Assembly: GCA_044360485.1 (NCBI GenBank) | Contig: JBIKKG010000038.1 | Span: forward strand, 1-20,386 | DNA from: UBA4615 sp044360485 | GTDB taxonomy: Bacteria > Pseudomonadota > Gammaproteobacteria > Burkholderiales > Burkholderiaceae_E | DNA: 20,386 nucleotides | Direction: 5' to 3' | Shown: positions 1-6,836 of the stretch, piece by piece | Numbering within the stretch: position 1 is the stretch's first letter | Layout of the letters: every line of letters begins with the position of its first letter | Program-made: the position numbers and the translations under genes | The notes under the pieces: generated by a model | The model's database searches: none | What the model saw: the letters and a program-made list of their open reading frames with translations, nothing else | What the model was told of the DNA's origin: nothing

Positions 1-100
1 TGGAAGGAGTGATCTGCCGGGCGTTGCCCAGCAAGGGCAGCCCCGGGGGGCAGGGCAGATCGTCGATGCGTCGCAGCGCTCGTGGCGCGGTGGCTGCCAT
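1..100 (-). CDS. Cytochrome P450, N-terminal fragment cut by the window edge
   Basis: Reading leftward from the ATG at 100-98 gives 33 codons that remain open to the window edge. The peptide contains DDLPCPPGLPLLGNA at residues 13-27. This is the proline-rich segment PPGxPLLGN found near the N-terminus of cytochrome P450 monooxygenases, where it helps orient the fold. The heme-binding cysteine region lies outside the window, so catalytic competence cannot be judged. There is no N-terminal membrane anchor before the proline-rich motif, which fits a soluble bacterial P450. Its ATG shares one base with the stop of the upstream VOC gene (TGATG), so the two are probably cotranscribed and translationally coupled. 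The family call rests on this single motif. The substrate is unknown. Confidence 0.72.
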   Translation of the reverse strand, partial: MAATAPRALRRIDDLPCPPGLPLLGNARQITPS

Positions 101-738
101 CAGCCGAGCGTCACGCGTCCGCGCGGCGTCTCGAAGTTGGCCGACAGGCCAGGCGCGTCCGATCGCTCCCAATCAATGGGAATGGGCGAAACGATGTCCG
201 GGCGCCGTTCGATCACGCTGTTTGCGCCGCGCACCGTGAAGCGGGTCAGCCGCACACCGGCGTCGGGCAAACGCGCGGCAGGATGCTGGTCGGCGGGCAC
301 ATCCCACTGGATCAGCGTGGGCAGCAGACCATCGGCAGGCGGGCGCCCACCTGTGGAGGCACAGATACGCCAGCGCAACGCGCCGCGCGTCATGGGGATG
401 GGTTTGCCGGGCAGGTACTTCAGGCTGGCGAGCGCGGCGTCCATGTCATCGGTGCGGCACAGGAAATGCACCAACTGTGGCGAACGCTTCAGGCGCGCCT
501 GCATCGCCGGGTCATCGAGCATGAACGAGCGAGGCTGTGCCGGATCGGGTTGAGTCGGGTCGGCCGCGATCAGTTCGAGATAAGTGCCTGAGCCCAGTTG
601 CAGCAGCTTGTTGTGGGTGCCGCGGCCTTCGTGCTGCCCGCCTGCGGACAGCGGCACGCCTAAGCGTTCACGCAGCCAGGCTTCGCCACTCTCCAGGTCG
701 GTGGCGGCTACCACCAGATGGTCGAGTTCGATCTTCAT
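100..738 (-). CDS. VOC-superfamily (glyoxalase/bleomycin-resistance fold) protein
   Basis: A 212-residue protein beginning MKIELDHLVVAATDLESG, the usual first beta strand and helix of a vicinal-oxygen-chelate module, with His7 where these proteins often carry a metal ligand. A later YLELIAAD segment (about residues 57-64) fits the end of the first beta-alpha-beta-beta-beta unit. The layout resembles the glyoxalase-like domain proteins of about 200-290 residues common in proteobacteria, whose reactions are mostly unassigned. The frame extends 36 codons further upstream, but that part overlaps argS on the other strand, so the ATG at 738 was chosen. A weak purine-rich stretch (GGGGG) precedes it. 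It is divergent from argS, with 26 bases between the starts. It is coupled downstream to a P450 gene, which suggests a shared small-molecule role, but no substrate can be named. Confidence 0.75.
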   Translation of the reverse strand: MKIELDHLVVAATDLESGEAWLRERLGVPLSAGGQHEGRGTHNKLLQLGSGTYLELIAADPTQPDPAQPRSFMLDDPAMQARLKRSPQLVHFLCRTDDMDAALASLKYLPGKPIPMTRGALRWRICASTGGRPPADGLLPTLIQWDVPADQHPAARLPDAGVRLTRFTVRGANSVIERRPDIVSPIPIDWERSDAPGLSANFETPRGRVTLG

Positions 739-752
739 GCGGCGCCCCCAAG

Positions 753-758
753 TAGAAT
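753..758 (+). promoter_or_regulatory. Probable -10 element of argS
   Basis: TAGAAT lies between the divergent VOC and argS genes and ends six bases before the argS ATG at 765. No TTGACA-like -35 hexamer sits 16-18 bases upstream, where the sequence is VOC coding DNA. If the element is used, transcription would start at or next to the A of the ATG and give a leaderless or nearly leaderless message. The only Shine-Dalgarno-like bases (AAGG, 761-764) touch the ATG and are too close to act normally. Confidence 0.4.
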
Positions 759-764
759 GCAAGG

Positions 765-2552
765 ATGTTAACCGAACACAAAGAGCGCCTTGCGCAGGCT
801 CTGGAAGCCGCCGCAGCGCAACTGGCCAGCGTCTTGGGCGATGCACAGACCATCGAAACCGTGGGACGTGCCCGCGCTTTACTGGAACGACCCAAGCAGA
901 GCGGCCATGGCGACCTGGCCTGCAGCCTCGCGCTGCAGGTGGCCAAGCCGCTCAGGAGCAACCCTCGTGCTGTGGCACAGTCATTGCTCGATGCGTTGCG
1001 TGCCTCGCCCGCAGGACCGCTGATCCAATCCGCCGACATTGCCGGACCGGGTTTCATCAATCTCACGCTCACCGCGCAGGCCAAGCGCGAAGTGCTCGGG
1101 CGGGTATTGGCGGGTGGCGAAGGCTATGGTCGCCATGCCACGGGCGCAGGCAGGAAAGTGCTGGTGGAGTTCGTCTCGGCCAACCCGACCGGGCCATTGC
1201 ATGTGGGCCATGGTCGCCAGGGCGCCCTGGGCGATGCCATCGCGGCCTTGTATGAAGCGGGGGGCTGGCAGGTCCAGCGCGAGTTCTACTACAACGATGC
1301 CGGGGCACAGATTGCCAATCTGGCACTGTCGGTGCAGGCGCGCGCGCAGGGCCTGACCCCGGAAGACCCTCGCTTCCCGGCCGATGGCTATCGCGGCGAA
1401 TACATTGCCGAGATTGCCCGCGACTATCTTGCGGGCCGCACAGTGTCGGCGCGCCGCGTGGAGCCGGTGACCGGGGCAGGCGATGTTCAGGATCTTGATG
1501 CGATCCGACGCTTTGCCGTGGCCTATCTGCGCCACGAACAGGACCTGGATCTGCAGGCGTTCGGCGTGCAGTTCGACATGTACTACCTCGAGTCCTCGCT
1601 CTACACCGAGGGCAAGGTGGCGGCCGCGGTCGACGGGTTGGTGAAGGCAGGCCGCACCTATGAGCAGGATGGCGCGCTGTGGCTGCGCTCGACCGACTAC
1701 GGCGACGACAAGGACCGCGTGATGCGCAAGTCCGAGGGCGGTTACACCTATTTCGTCCCTGACGTGGCCTATCACGTCAGCAAATGGGAGCGGGGCTTCA
1801 CCAAGGCGGTCAATATTCAGGGATCGGACCACCACGGCACCATTGCACGGGTGCGCGCGGGGCTGCAGGCCCTGAATATCGGCATCGCGCCGGGCTTTCC
1901 CGACTATGTGCTGCACAAAATGGTGACCGTGATGCGCGGCGGCGAGGAGGTGAAGATCTCCAAGCGTGCAGGCTCATATGTGACGCTGCGCGATCTCATC
2001 GAGTGGTCGGGTGGCATCGGCCCCGATGGTGCGTTGCCCGAGGGTTTGAGTCGCGACGATGCCTTGCGCCGCGGTCGCGATGCCGTGCGCTTTTTCCTCA
2101 TCCAGCGCAAGGCCGACACGGAGTTTGTCTTCGATGTGGACCTGGCGGTCTCGCGTTCCGATGAAAACCCGGTCTACTACGTGCAATACGCGCATGCCCG
2201 CATTTGCTCGGTCCTGGCGCAATGGCAGGCGGCTCATCCGGGCACGCATGAGGCAGCGTTGCAGCGCGCAGACTTGAGCGCTCTTGAGGGCGCTCGCGAA
2301 TTTGCGTTGATGGGGCGTCTGGCCGAATACCCCGATGTGCTCAAGGCTGCTGGCGAAGAACTGGCCCCGCACACGCTCGCCTTCTGGCTCAAGGATTTGG
2401 CTGCCGACTTCCACGGGTACTATAACGCCGAGCGTTTTCTGGTCGACGATGCCCGCGTGCGCGATGCGCGCCTGGCCCTGCTTCTGGCCGTCAGGCAGGT
2501 GCTGCGCAACGGCCTGTCCCTGATCGGTGTCTCGACCCCCGAACGCATGTGA
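765..2552 (+). CDS. argS: Arginyl-tRNA synthetase (class I)
   Basis: This 595-residue enzyme attaches arginine to tRNA-Arg in the cytoplasm using ATP. The N-terminal Add1-type tRNA-binding domain (about residues 1-110) is followed by the class I catalytic fold. The ANPTGPLHVGHGR segment carries the HIGH-type signature HVGH at 146-149. The KMSKS-equivalent loop reads KISKR at 397-401, followed by AGSYVTLRDL. The C-terminal helical DALR-type anticodon-binding domain starts around residue 460 and includes DENPVYYVQYAHARICS. Length and motif spacing are normal, and no truncation or frameshift is seen. The start at 765 is supported by the typical N-terminus and by the divergent gene just upstream. 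It is the first gene of a closely packed plus-strand run, and the next start follows its stop by only 10 bases. Confidence 0.98.
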   Translation: MLTEHKERLAQALEAAAAQLASVLGDAQTIETVGRARALLERPKQSGHGDLACSLALQVAKPLRSNPRAVAQSLLDALRASPAGPLIQSADIAGPGFINLTLTAQAKREVLGRVLAGGEGYGRHATGAGRKVLVEFVSANPTGPLHVGHGRQGALGDAIAALYEAGGWQVQREFYYNDAGAQIANLALSVQARAQGLTPEDPRFPADGYRGEYIAEIARDYLAGRTVSARRVEPVTGAGDVQDLDAIRRFAVAYLRHEQDLDLQAFGVQFDMYYLESSLYTEGKVAAAVDGLVKAGRTYEQDGALWLRSTDYGDDKDRVMRKSEGGYTYFVPDVAYHVSKWERGFTKAVNIQGSDHHGTIARVRAGLQALNIGIAPGFPDYVLHKMVTVMRGGEEVKISKRAGSYVTLRDLIEWSGGIGPDGALPEGLSRDDALRRGRDAVRFFLIQRKADTEFVFDVDLAVSRSDENPVYYVQYAHARICSVLAQWQAAHPGTHEAALQRADLSALEGAREFALMGRLAEYPDVLKAAGEELAPHTLAFWLKDLAADFHGYYNAERFLVDDARVRDARLALLLAVRQVLRNGLSLIGVSTPERM

Positions 2553-2562
2553 AGGCGCAGAC

Positions 2563-3282
2563 ATGGCGAAACCAATGCGACAGGACTCCCCCATTAAAGC
2601 GTCGCCTCGACCGGGCGCTGTGAATCGGTCGCGCGGCAAGGGAGGCGTCATCGCAGGCGTGCTGATCGGCCTGCTGGTGGGCCTGGCGCTGGCGGTGGCC
2701 GTCGCGGTGTACATGTCGCGCTCGTCCTCACAACTGTCTGACAAGACCCGCCGTGCGCCTGAGCGCGTGGGCGAAACGGCGCCGGGCCAGGAATTGCCCG
2801 ATCCCAATCGCCATGCACAGAGCGTGAAGTTGCCGCAAACCGAGCCGCCGGTGGCGCCCGAGCCCCCCGCGCAGCCAGCCGAGTCTGCTGCAGCGCCCGC
2901 ACAACCCGTCTCGCAGGGCGAATCGACTGACGCCAACAGCCCGCAGCCCGGCGCTTCGGCGGGCGCGGCGCCCACCGAAGCGCCGCCGCCCCCGGCCGTG
3001 CCAGGGGTCGGGCCGTCTGGCACGGCCGCTCTTGAAAACCCGGTCGACAAGTCCACTTACGTTTTGCAGGTGGGCGCCTTCAAGGGCCAGGAAGATGCCG
3101 AGAGCATGAAGGGCAAGCTCGCCCTGATCGGCTTTGAAGCGCGCATTCAGTCGGCCGAAGTCAACGGGGTCACGTTCTACCGCGTTCGGGTGGGTCCCTA
3201 CGGGCAGCTTGATGACATCAACCGTGCACGCAGCCGCCTGGCCGAAAACGGCATCGAGGCATCTGTGGTGCGACAGCGATAA
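2563..3282 (+). CDS. Membrane-anchored SPOR-domain protein (FtsN-like)
   Basis: A 239-residue bitopic protein. It has a basic cytoplasmic N-terminus (1-27), one membrane helix (about 28-50), a long Pro/Ala-rich periplasmic linker (about 75-155) and a C-terminal SPOR domain (about 162-239). The SPOR domain contains YVLQVGAFKGQEDAESMKGKL and ends FYRVRVGPYG...ARSRLAENGIEASVV. SPOR domains bind glycan strands lacking stem peptides, which enrich at the division septum. This architecture matches FtsN-like division proteins and the SPOR proteins regularly found after argS in Burkholderiales. I do not see a clear FtsN E-domain, so I leave the symbol blank. The ATG at 2563 has a GAAGG ribosome site seven bases upstream; a GTG at 2527 in the same frame would overlap argS. 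It lies 10 bases after argS and 10 before dsbA. Confidence 0.88.
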   Translation: MAKPMRQDSPIKASPRPGAVNRSRGKGGVIAGVLIGLLVGLALAVAVAVYMSRSSSQLSDKTRRAPERVGETAPGQELPDPNRHAQSVKLPQTEPPVAPEPPAQPAESAAAPAQPVSQGESTDANSPQPGASAGAAPTEAPPPPAVPGVGPSGTAALENPVDKSTYVLQVGAFKGQEDAESMKGKLALIGFEARIQSAEVNGVTFYRVRVGPYGQLDDINRARSRLAENGIEASVVRQR

Positions 3283-3292
3283 GGACATCCGC

Positions 3293-3952
3293 ATGAAACG
3301 ATCTGCACGCCGCGCGGCGGTAGCCACACTGGGCCAGGCTGCCCTTCTCGGCCTGATTCCCGCCCTGAATCCGAGCGCCGTCCTGGCGCAGGGCGGCACC
3401 GGTGAAGGGTTTGAGTTCAAGTCGGTCAAGCCTGCGGCGCCCGTGGATGCGGCGGCCGGCAAGATCGAAGTAGTCGAGTTCTTCTGGTACGGCTGCCCGC
3501 ACTGCCATCAACTGGAGCCTGCGCTCAAGGATTGGGTCAAGCGCCTGCCTGCAGATGTGAGCTTCCGAAAGGTGCATGTGCCCTGGCAAGTCCAGGCCCA
3601 CCAGCAGCTGTTCTTTACGCTCGACGGCATGGGCCTGGCCGATTCCATGAGCGACAAGGTGTTTGCTGCCATTCACACTGACCGCAATAAGCTCGATACG
3701 CCCGAAGCCATGGCCGATCTGTTGGCCAAGCACGGTGTTGATCGCAAGCAGTTTCTCGATGCCTACGCCTCCTTCGGTGTGCGCACGAAAGTGCAGCGTG
3801 CGCGCGAGCTCGCTGCTGCCTACAAGATCGAAGGTGTGCCCACGTTTGGTGTGGCCGGACGCTTTGTCACGTCGCCCTCGATGATGGGTTCGAACGGCGC
3901 AGCACTCAAGATGGTCGAGACGCTGGTCGATCGGGTGCGCAAAGGGGCTTGA
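3293..3952 (+). CDS. dsbA: Periplasmic thiol:disulfide oxidoreductase DsbA
   Basis: A 219-residue exported protein that donates disulfide bonds to folding periplasmic proteins. Residues 1-32 form a signal peptide with a basic start (MKRSARR), a hydrophobic core and an AVLA/Q cleavage site after residue 32. The thioredoxin fold begins near residue 58. The redox motif WYGCPHCHQ has cysteines at 68 and 71, and its CPHC form is the DsbA hallmark. The cis-proline loop reads EGVPTFGV near residue 181, with the helical insertion between. The ATG at 3293 has AAGGA (3281-3285) seven bases upstream, overlapping the stop of the SPOR gene. A 53-codon upstream extension of the frame lies over the SPOR gene and was rejected. 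Length is typical. No dsbB is visible in the window. Confidence 0.93.
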   Translation: MKRSARRAAVATLGQAALLGLIPALNPSAVLAQGGTGEGFEFKSVKPAAPVDAAAGKIEVVEFFWYGCPHCHQLEPALKDWVKRLPADVSFRKVHVPWQVQAHQQLFFTLDGMGLADSMSDKVFAAIHTDRNKLDTPEAMADLLAKHGVDRKQFLDAYASFGVRTKVQRARELAAAYKIEGVPTFGVAGRFVTSPSMMGSNGAALKMVETLVDRVRKGA

Positions 3953-3976
3953 GCCTCTTGCGCACGGTATGTCGAC

Positions 3977-4831
3977 ATGGTGGTCTGGAGGTTCGGCGAC
4001 CGTCCCGGTGAGCCGCGCTCAGAGCGTGCGCAGCCGGCCAGGCCATTGCGTATCGTCAGTCTGGTCCCCAGCCTGACCGAGTTGCTCTTTGAACTGGGGC
4101 TTGGCCCGCAGGTGGTGGGGCGCACCGGGTTTTGCGTGCACCCGGCCAATGCCGTGCGAGCTGTGCCCAAGGTGGGCGGCACCAAATCGGTCGATGTGGA
4201 CGCCGTGCTCGCCTTGTCGCCCACGCACCTCATCGTCAATGTCGATGAAAACGAGCGGCCGACCGTTGAGCGCCTGGCGCGCGACGTTCCCGAGGTGGTG
4301 GTGACCCATCCGCTCACGCTGGCGGATAATCTCGCGCTCTACGCAGGTTTTGGCGAGCGCTTCGGCCGTGAGCGCGAAGCGCGGGGACTCGCCGACCGCC
4401 TCAATGACGCACGCCAAGCACTGGCCGCTCAGCACTGGCCGCAGCGCGATGCCGTCTACCTGATCTGGAAGGACCCCTGGATGACCGTTGCCCCCGATAC
4501 CTATATCGCAGACATGCTTGCGCAAGTCGGATTGCGTGCGCTGGCGCCCGAGTCGCAGCATCGGTATCCGCAAGTCGATTGGGCGCAATGGCCGGCCTGG
4601 GACAGCGCGCGAGCGTCGCGCTCGGATACGCCTGCGCTGGTGTTGTTTTCAAGTGAACCGTTTCGATTCACTGCGCAGCATGCGCAAGCCTTTGCGCAGC
4701 ATCAGGGCATCGATCCGCAGCGCTGCTTGCTGGTCGATGGTGAGATGCTGTCCTGGTACGGGCCGCGTGCCATCGAGGGCTTGCATTACCTCGGCGCACT
4801 GCGTGCACGCATTGAAGAGCGTGCGCCATGA
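3977..4831 (+). CDS. Helical-backbone metal receptor / BtuF-like cobalamin-binding protein
   Basis: A 284-residue protein with the two-lobe PF01497-type fold of class III substrate-binding proteins. The first lobe starts RIVSLVPSLTELLFELGLGPQVVGRT, then VGGTKSVDVDAVLALSPTHLIVNVDE. A long helix links to the second lobe, with DAVYLIWKDPWMTVAPDTYIADML. These are the usual BtuF/FhuD/HemV motifs, closest to the cobalamin-binding group. Oddly, the N-terminus (MVVWRFGDRPGEPRSERAQ) has no signal peptide, and no permease or ATPase gene lies nearby. It may therefore be a cytoplasmic ligand-binding protein rather than an ABC transporter subunit. No upstream in-frame start would add a signal sequence, because dsbA ends 24 bases before. 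Its TGA overlaps the rlpA ATG (ATGA), indicating coupling. The ligand is not determined by sequence. Confidence 0.78.
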   Translation: MVVWRFGDRPGEPRSERAQPARPLRIVSLVPSLTELLFELGLGPQVVGRTGFCVHPANAVRAVPKVGGTKSVDVDAVLALSPTHLIVNVDENERPTVERLARDVPEVVVTHPLTLADNLALYAGFGERFGREREARGLADRLNDARQALAAQHWPQRDAVYLIWKDPWMTVAPDTYIADMLAQVGLRALAPESQHRYPQVDWAQWPAWDSARASRSDTPALVLFSSEPFRFTAQHAQAFAQHQGIDPQRCLLVDGEMLSWYGPRAIEGLHYLGALRARIEERAP

Positions 4832-5820
4832 TGCGCCGCCTTGCACGACGGCTGAGCCCGCGGGCGGCGTGGGTCTGCGTACTGGGCGGCCTGGTGCTGT
4901 CCGGCTGCAGCACCGTGACGCCGGTCCCCAGCGCTGCGGCCCATGTCGTGCGCGACACACCGCAGGTGTCTGCGCAGGCTGTGCCCGCCTCGGCCGAGTG
5001 GCCAGGCTTGCCTGCGGTGCCGTCTGCGGGCGTATCGCAGCCAGCCACGCAGGCTGGGGCTGAAGGATCGTCAGGCGTGCCGCCGACTCCAGAGGCCGTC
5101 TCACCAGCCCCGATCGCTGCGCCTGCGGTCTCGCCTGCGCTGGTGCTCTCCGACACCGACCCGGTGCCACGGATCGAGGCCGCGCATCGAGGCGCCAACC
5201 GGCCTTATCAGTTGGCTGGTCGGCAATATGTGCCGCGTACCGATCTGACCGAGCATCGTGAGCGTGGAGTCGCTTCCTGGTATGGCCATGCCTTTCACGG
5301 ACGACCCACATCCAACGGCGAGCGCTTCGACATGCATGGGTTGAGCGCTGCGCACAAGACCTTGCCCATCCCGAGTTATGTGCGCGTGACCCATGTACGC
5401 AATGGGCGCAGTGTGGTGGTGCGCGTGAACGATCGCGGTCCCTTTTCCAAGGGCCGGGTCATCGATCTGTCTTTGGGCGCAGCGCAGCGACTGGGCATCA
5501 CACAAAGCGGCACGGCGGAAGTCGAATTGCAATTGCTGGCCGCACCCCAAGGCTTCTCAAGCGCCATGGTCGCCCGGCGTGCGGGCGCGCCGCTTACGGC
5601 AAGTGCCGCAGCCGCAGCCAGAACAAGCTCGGCGACCGGTTCCGGGATGCGTGCCCCGGCGGCTGCCGTGACAGACACCACGCAACCGGTGGCCGATGTA
5701 TTGGTTGCTCGCGCCGCTGAGCGACTCAGTCTGCAGGGCACGCCGGTTGATGTGCCGCGTGCGAGCGCGCCAGACAACCCCTTGTCTCAGCCTGCATCCG
5801 CGATCACCTCATCCCCCTGA
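4828..5820 (+). CDS. rlpA: RlpA-family lytic transglycosylase lipoprotein lacking a SPOR domain
   Basis: A 330-residue lipoprotein with lipobox LSGC (Cys27) after an N-terminal hydrophobic stretch. A Pro/Ala-rich linker (about 28-125) follows. The double-psi beta-barrel domain spans about 145-240: ASWYG (149-153), TSNGERFD, AAHKTLP, VRVNDRGPF and GRVIDLSLGAAQRLGI. Residues matching the conserved acid/His/Asp set of RlpA enzymes are present at Glu165, His176 and Asp202. RlpA of E. coli and Pseudomonas acts at septa; the Pseudomonas enzyme cleaves glycan strands lacking stem peptides. Those proteins usually end in a SPOR domain. Here the last 85 or so residues are an Ala/Ser/Thr-rich tail with no SPOR motif. 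It overlaps the preceding gene by four bases and is the last gene of the plus-strand run. It converges on rsmI 50 bases later. Confidence 0.9.
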   Translation: MMRRLARRLSPRAAWVCVLGGLVLSGCSTVTPVPSAAAHVVRDTPQVSAQAVPASAEWPGLPAVPSAGVSQPATQAGAEGSSGVPPTPEAVSPAPIAAPAVSPALVLSDTDPVPRIEAAHRGANRPYQLAGRQYVPRTDLTEHRERGVASWYGHAFHGRPTSNGERFDMHGLSAAHKTLPIPSYVRVTHVRNGRSVVVRVNDRGPFSKGRVIDLSLGAAQRLGITQSGTAEVELQLLAAPQGFSSAMVARRAGAPLTASAAAAARTSSATGSGMRAPAAAVTDTTQPVADVLVARAAERLSLQGTPVDVPRASAPDNPLSQPASAITSSP

Positions 5821-5870
5821 TCGGTCGCTGGCGCAGGCGCAGGCACAGGCGGTGGCATGCGCAGGGCGGT

Positions 5871-6836
5871 CTATGCCTGACCGGTGTCGCCTGTCACCTG
5901 CGTGTCGTCCGTGTCGTCCGTGTCGGACAGATCGGTTTCGGTGGCCGCCCGCCCGCGCAGTGCTACCGCGCGCTTGTACAGATCGTTGGCCCTGAGTCCG
6001 CTGGCCTGGGCAGCCAGACGAGCGGCCTGACGCACCGGCAATTCAGCGCACAGCGCGCGCAGCCACGTGTCCATCGGAACGGCGTCGGTGGCCTGCAAGC
6101 GGTCTACAGGTGGGGCGGCATCCAGGGCGATCACAAACTCGCCGCGTCGTCGGTCCGGATCTTCAGCCAACCATTGGGGCAATGTGCTCGCGGCCGCGCG
6201 GTGGATCTGCTCAAAGCGCTTGGTGAGCTCGCGACCGACCACCACCATGCGCTCGGGCTCCAGTGCGCGGGCCAGATCGTCCAGCGTCTCGACGATGCGA
6301 TGCGGTGATTCATAAAAGACCACGACGTCCTGGCTGGCAGCCAACTCCTGAAGCCGTTCGCGGCGTGCCGTAGCGCGGGCCGGCAGGAATCCTTCGAAGC
6401 GAAAGCGTGGTTCCAGAAAGCCCGCCGCTGACAACAGCGTGACCACGGCAGACGGACCCGGGACCGGAATCACTGGCAGGCCGGCTGCATGCACGGCGGC
6501 CACGACCCGCGCACCCGGATCGCTGATGCCTGGTGTGCCGGCGTCGCTGATCAGCGCCACGGCCTGCCCTGCGCGGATCCGCTCTACAAGCGCCTGTGCG
6601 GTGCGCGCCTCATTGTGCGCGTGACACGCGATCAGGGTGGGGCGTGCACCGATATGGTCCAGTAACTGGCGCGAGACGCGCGTGTCTTCGGCCCCCAGCG
6701 CATCGACGCGTCGCAGGACATCGGTCGCTCTAAGACTGAGGTCTGAGAGGCGGCCGATCGGCGTGGCCACTACGTATAATCCGGCGCTGAGCGCGTCCGG
6801 TTCAGGGCGAACAGAATCTTTTTCCAGGGGCGTCAT
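5871..6836 (-). CDS. rsmI: 16S rRNA (cytidine-1402-2'-O)-methyltransferase RsmI
   Basis: A 321-residue SAM-dependent tetrapyrrole-methylase-fold enzyme that 2'-O-methylates C1402 in the decoding centre of 16S rRNA. Motifs in order: YVVATPIGRLSDLSLRA (21-37), GAEDTRVSRQLL (48-59), ISDAGTPGISDPG (96-108), PVIPVPGPSA (121-130), FYESPHRIVETL and VGRELTKRFE. A helical C-terminal region (QAARLAAQASGLRANDLYKRAVAL) is typical. The protein then adds an acidic Asp/Thr-rich tail of about 20 residues encoded by a short tandem repeat. The reading frame stays open upstream for 139 codons, but that is a shadow of lpoA, so the ATG at 6836 was chosen. This start codon shares bases with the lpoA start on the other strand. 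The divergent rsmI/lpoA arrangement is the same as in E. coli. Confidence 0.95.
   Translation of the reverse strand: MTPLEKDSVRPEPDALSAGLYVVATPIGRLSDLSLRATDVLRRVDALGAEDTRVSRQLLDHIGARPTLIACHAHNEARTAQALVERIRAGQAVALISDAGTPGISDPGARVVAAVHAAGLPVIPVPGPSAVVTLLSAAGFLEPRFRFEGFLPARATARRERLQELAASQDVVVFYESPHRIVETLDDLARALEPERMVVVGRELTKRFEQIHRAAASTLPQWLAEDPDRRRGEFVIALDAAPPVDRLQATDAVPMDTWLRALCAELPVRQAARLAAQASGLRANDLYKRAVALRGRAATETDLSDTDDTDDTQVTGDTGQA
5902..5928. repeat. Three copies of a 9-bp repeat in the rsmI 3' end
   Basis: On the plus strand GTGTCGTCC occurs at 5902-5910 and 5911-5919, and GTGTCGGAC, differing by two bases, at 5920-5928. Because the unit is nine bases, changes in copy number keep the rsmI frame and add or remove Asp/Thr triplets in its acidic tail. 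Confidence 0.8.
6775..6780 (+). promoter_or_regulatory. Probable -10 element of lpoA inside rsmI
   Basis: A perfect TATAAT lies 54 bases before the lpoA ATG, inside the divergent rsmI gene. It is created by rsmI codons 19-21 (GGA TTA TAC), where TTA is a rare leucine codon for such GC-rich coding DNA. No recognisable -35 box lies 16-18 bases upstream. A start near 6787 would give a leader of about 48 bases with AGGGG at 6826-6830 before the ATG. Confidence 0.45.

Noticed and set aside
1974..3056. A 360-codon open frame on the minus strand
   Set aside because: It lies antisense to argS and the SPOR gene, is compositionally biased (Gly/Ala/Pro/Arg), and shows no family motif. GC-rich genes commonly leave such open shadow frames.
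5821..5870. Short GGCGCA/GGCACA-like repeats between rlpA and rsmI as a terminator
   Set aside because: They are direct and imperfect repeats; I cannot form a convincing stem followed by a U tract.
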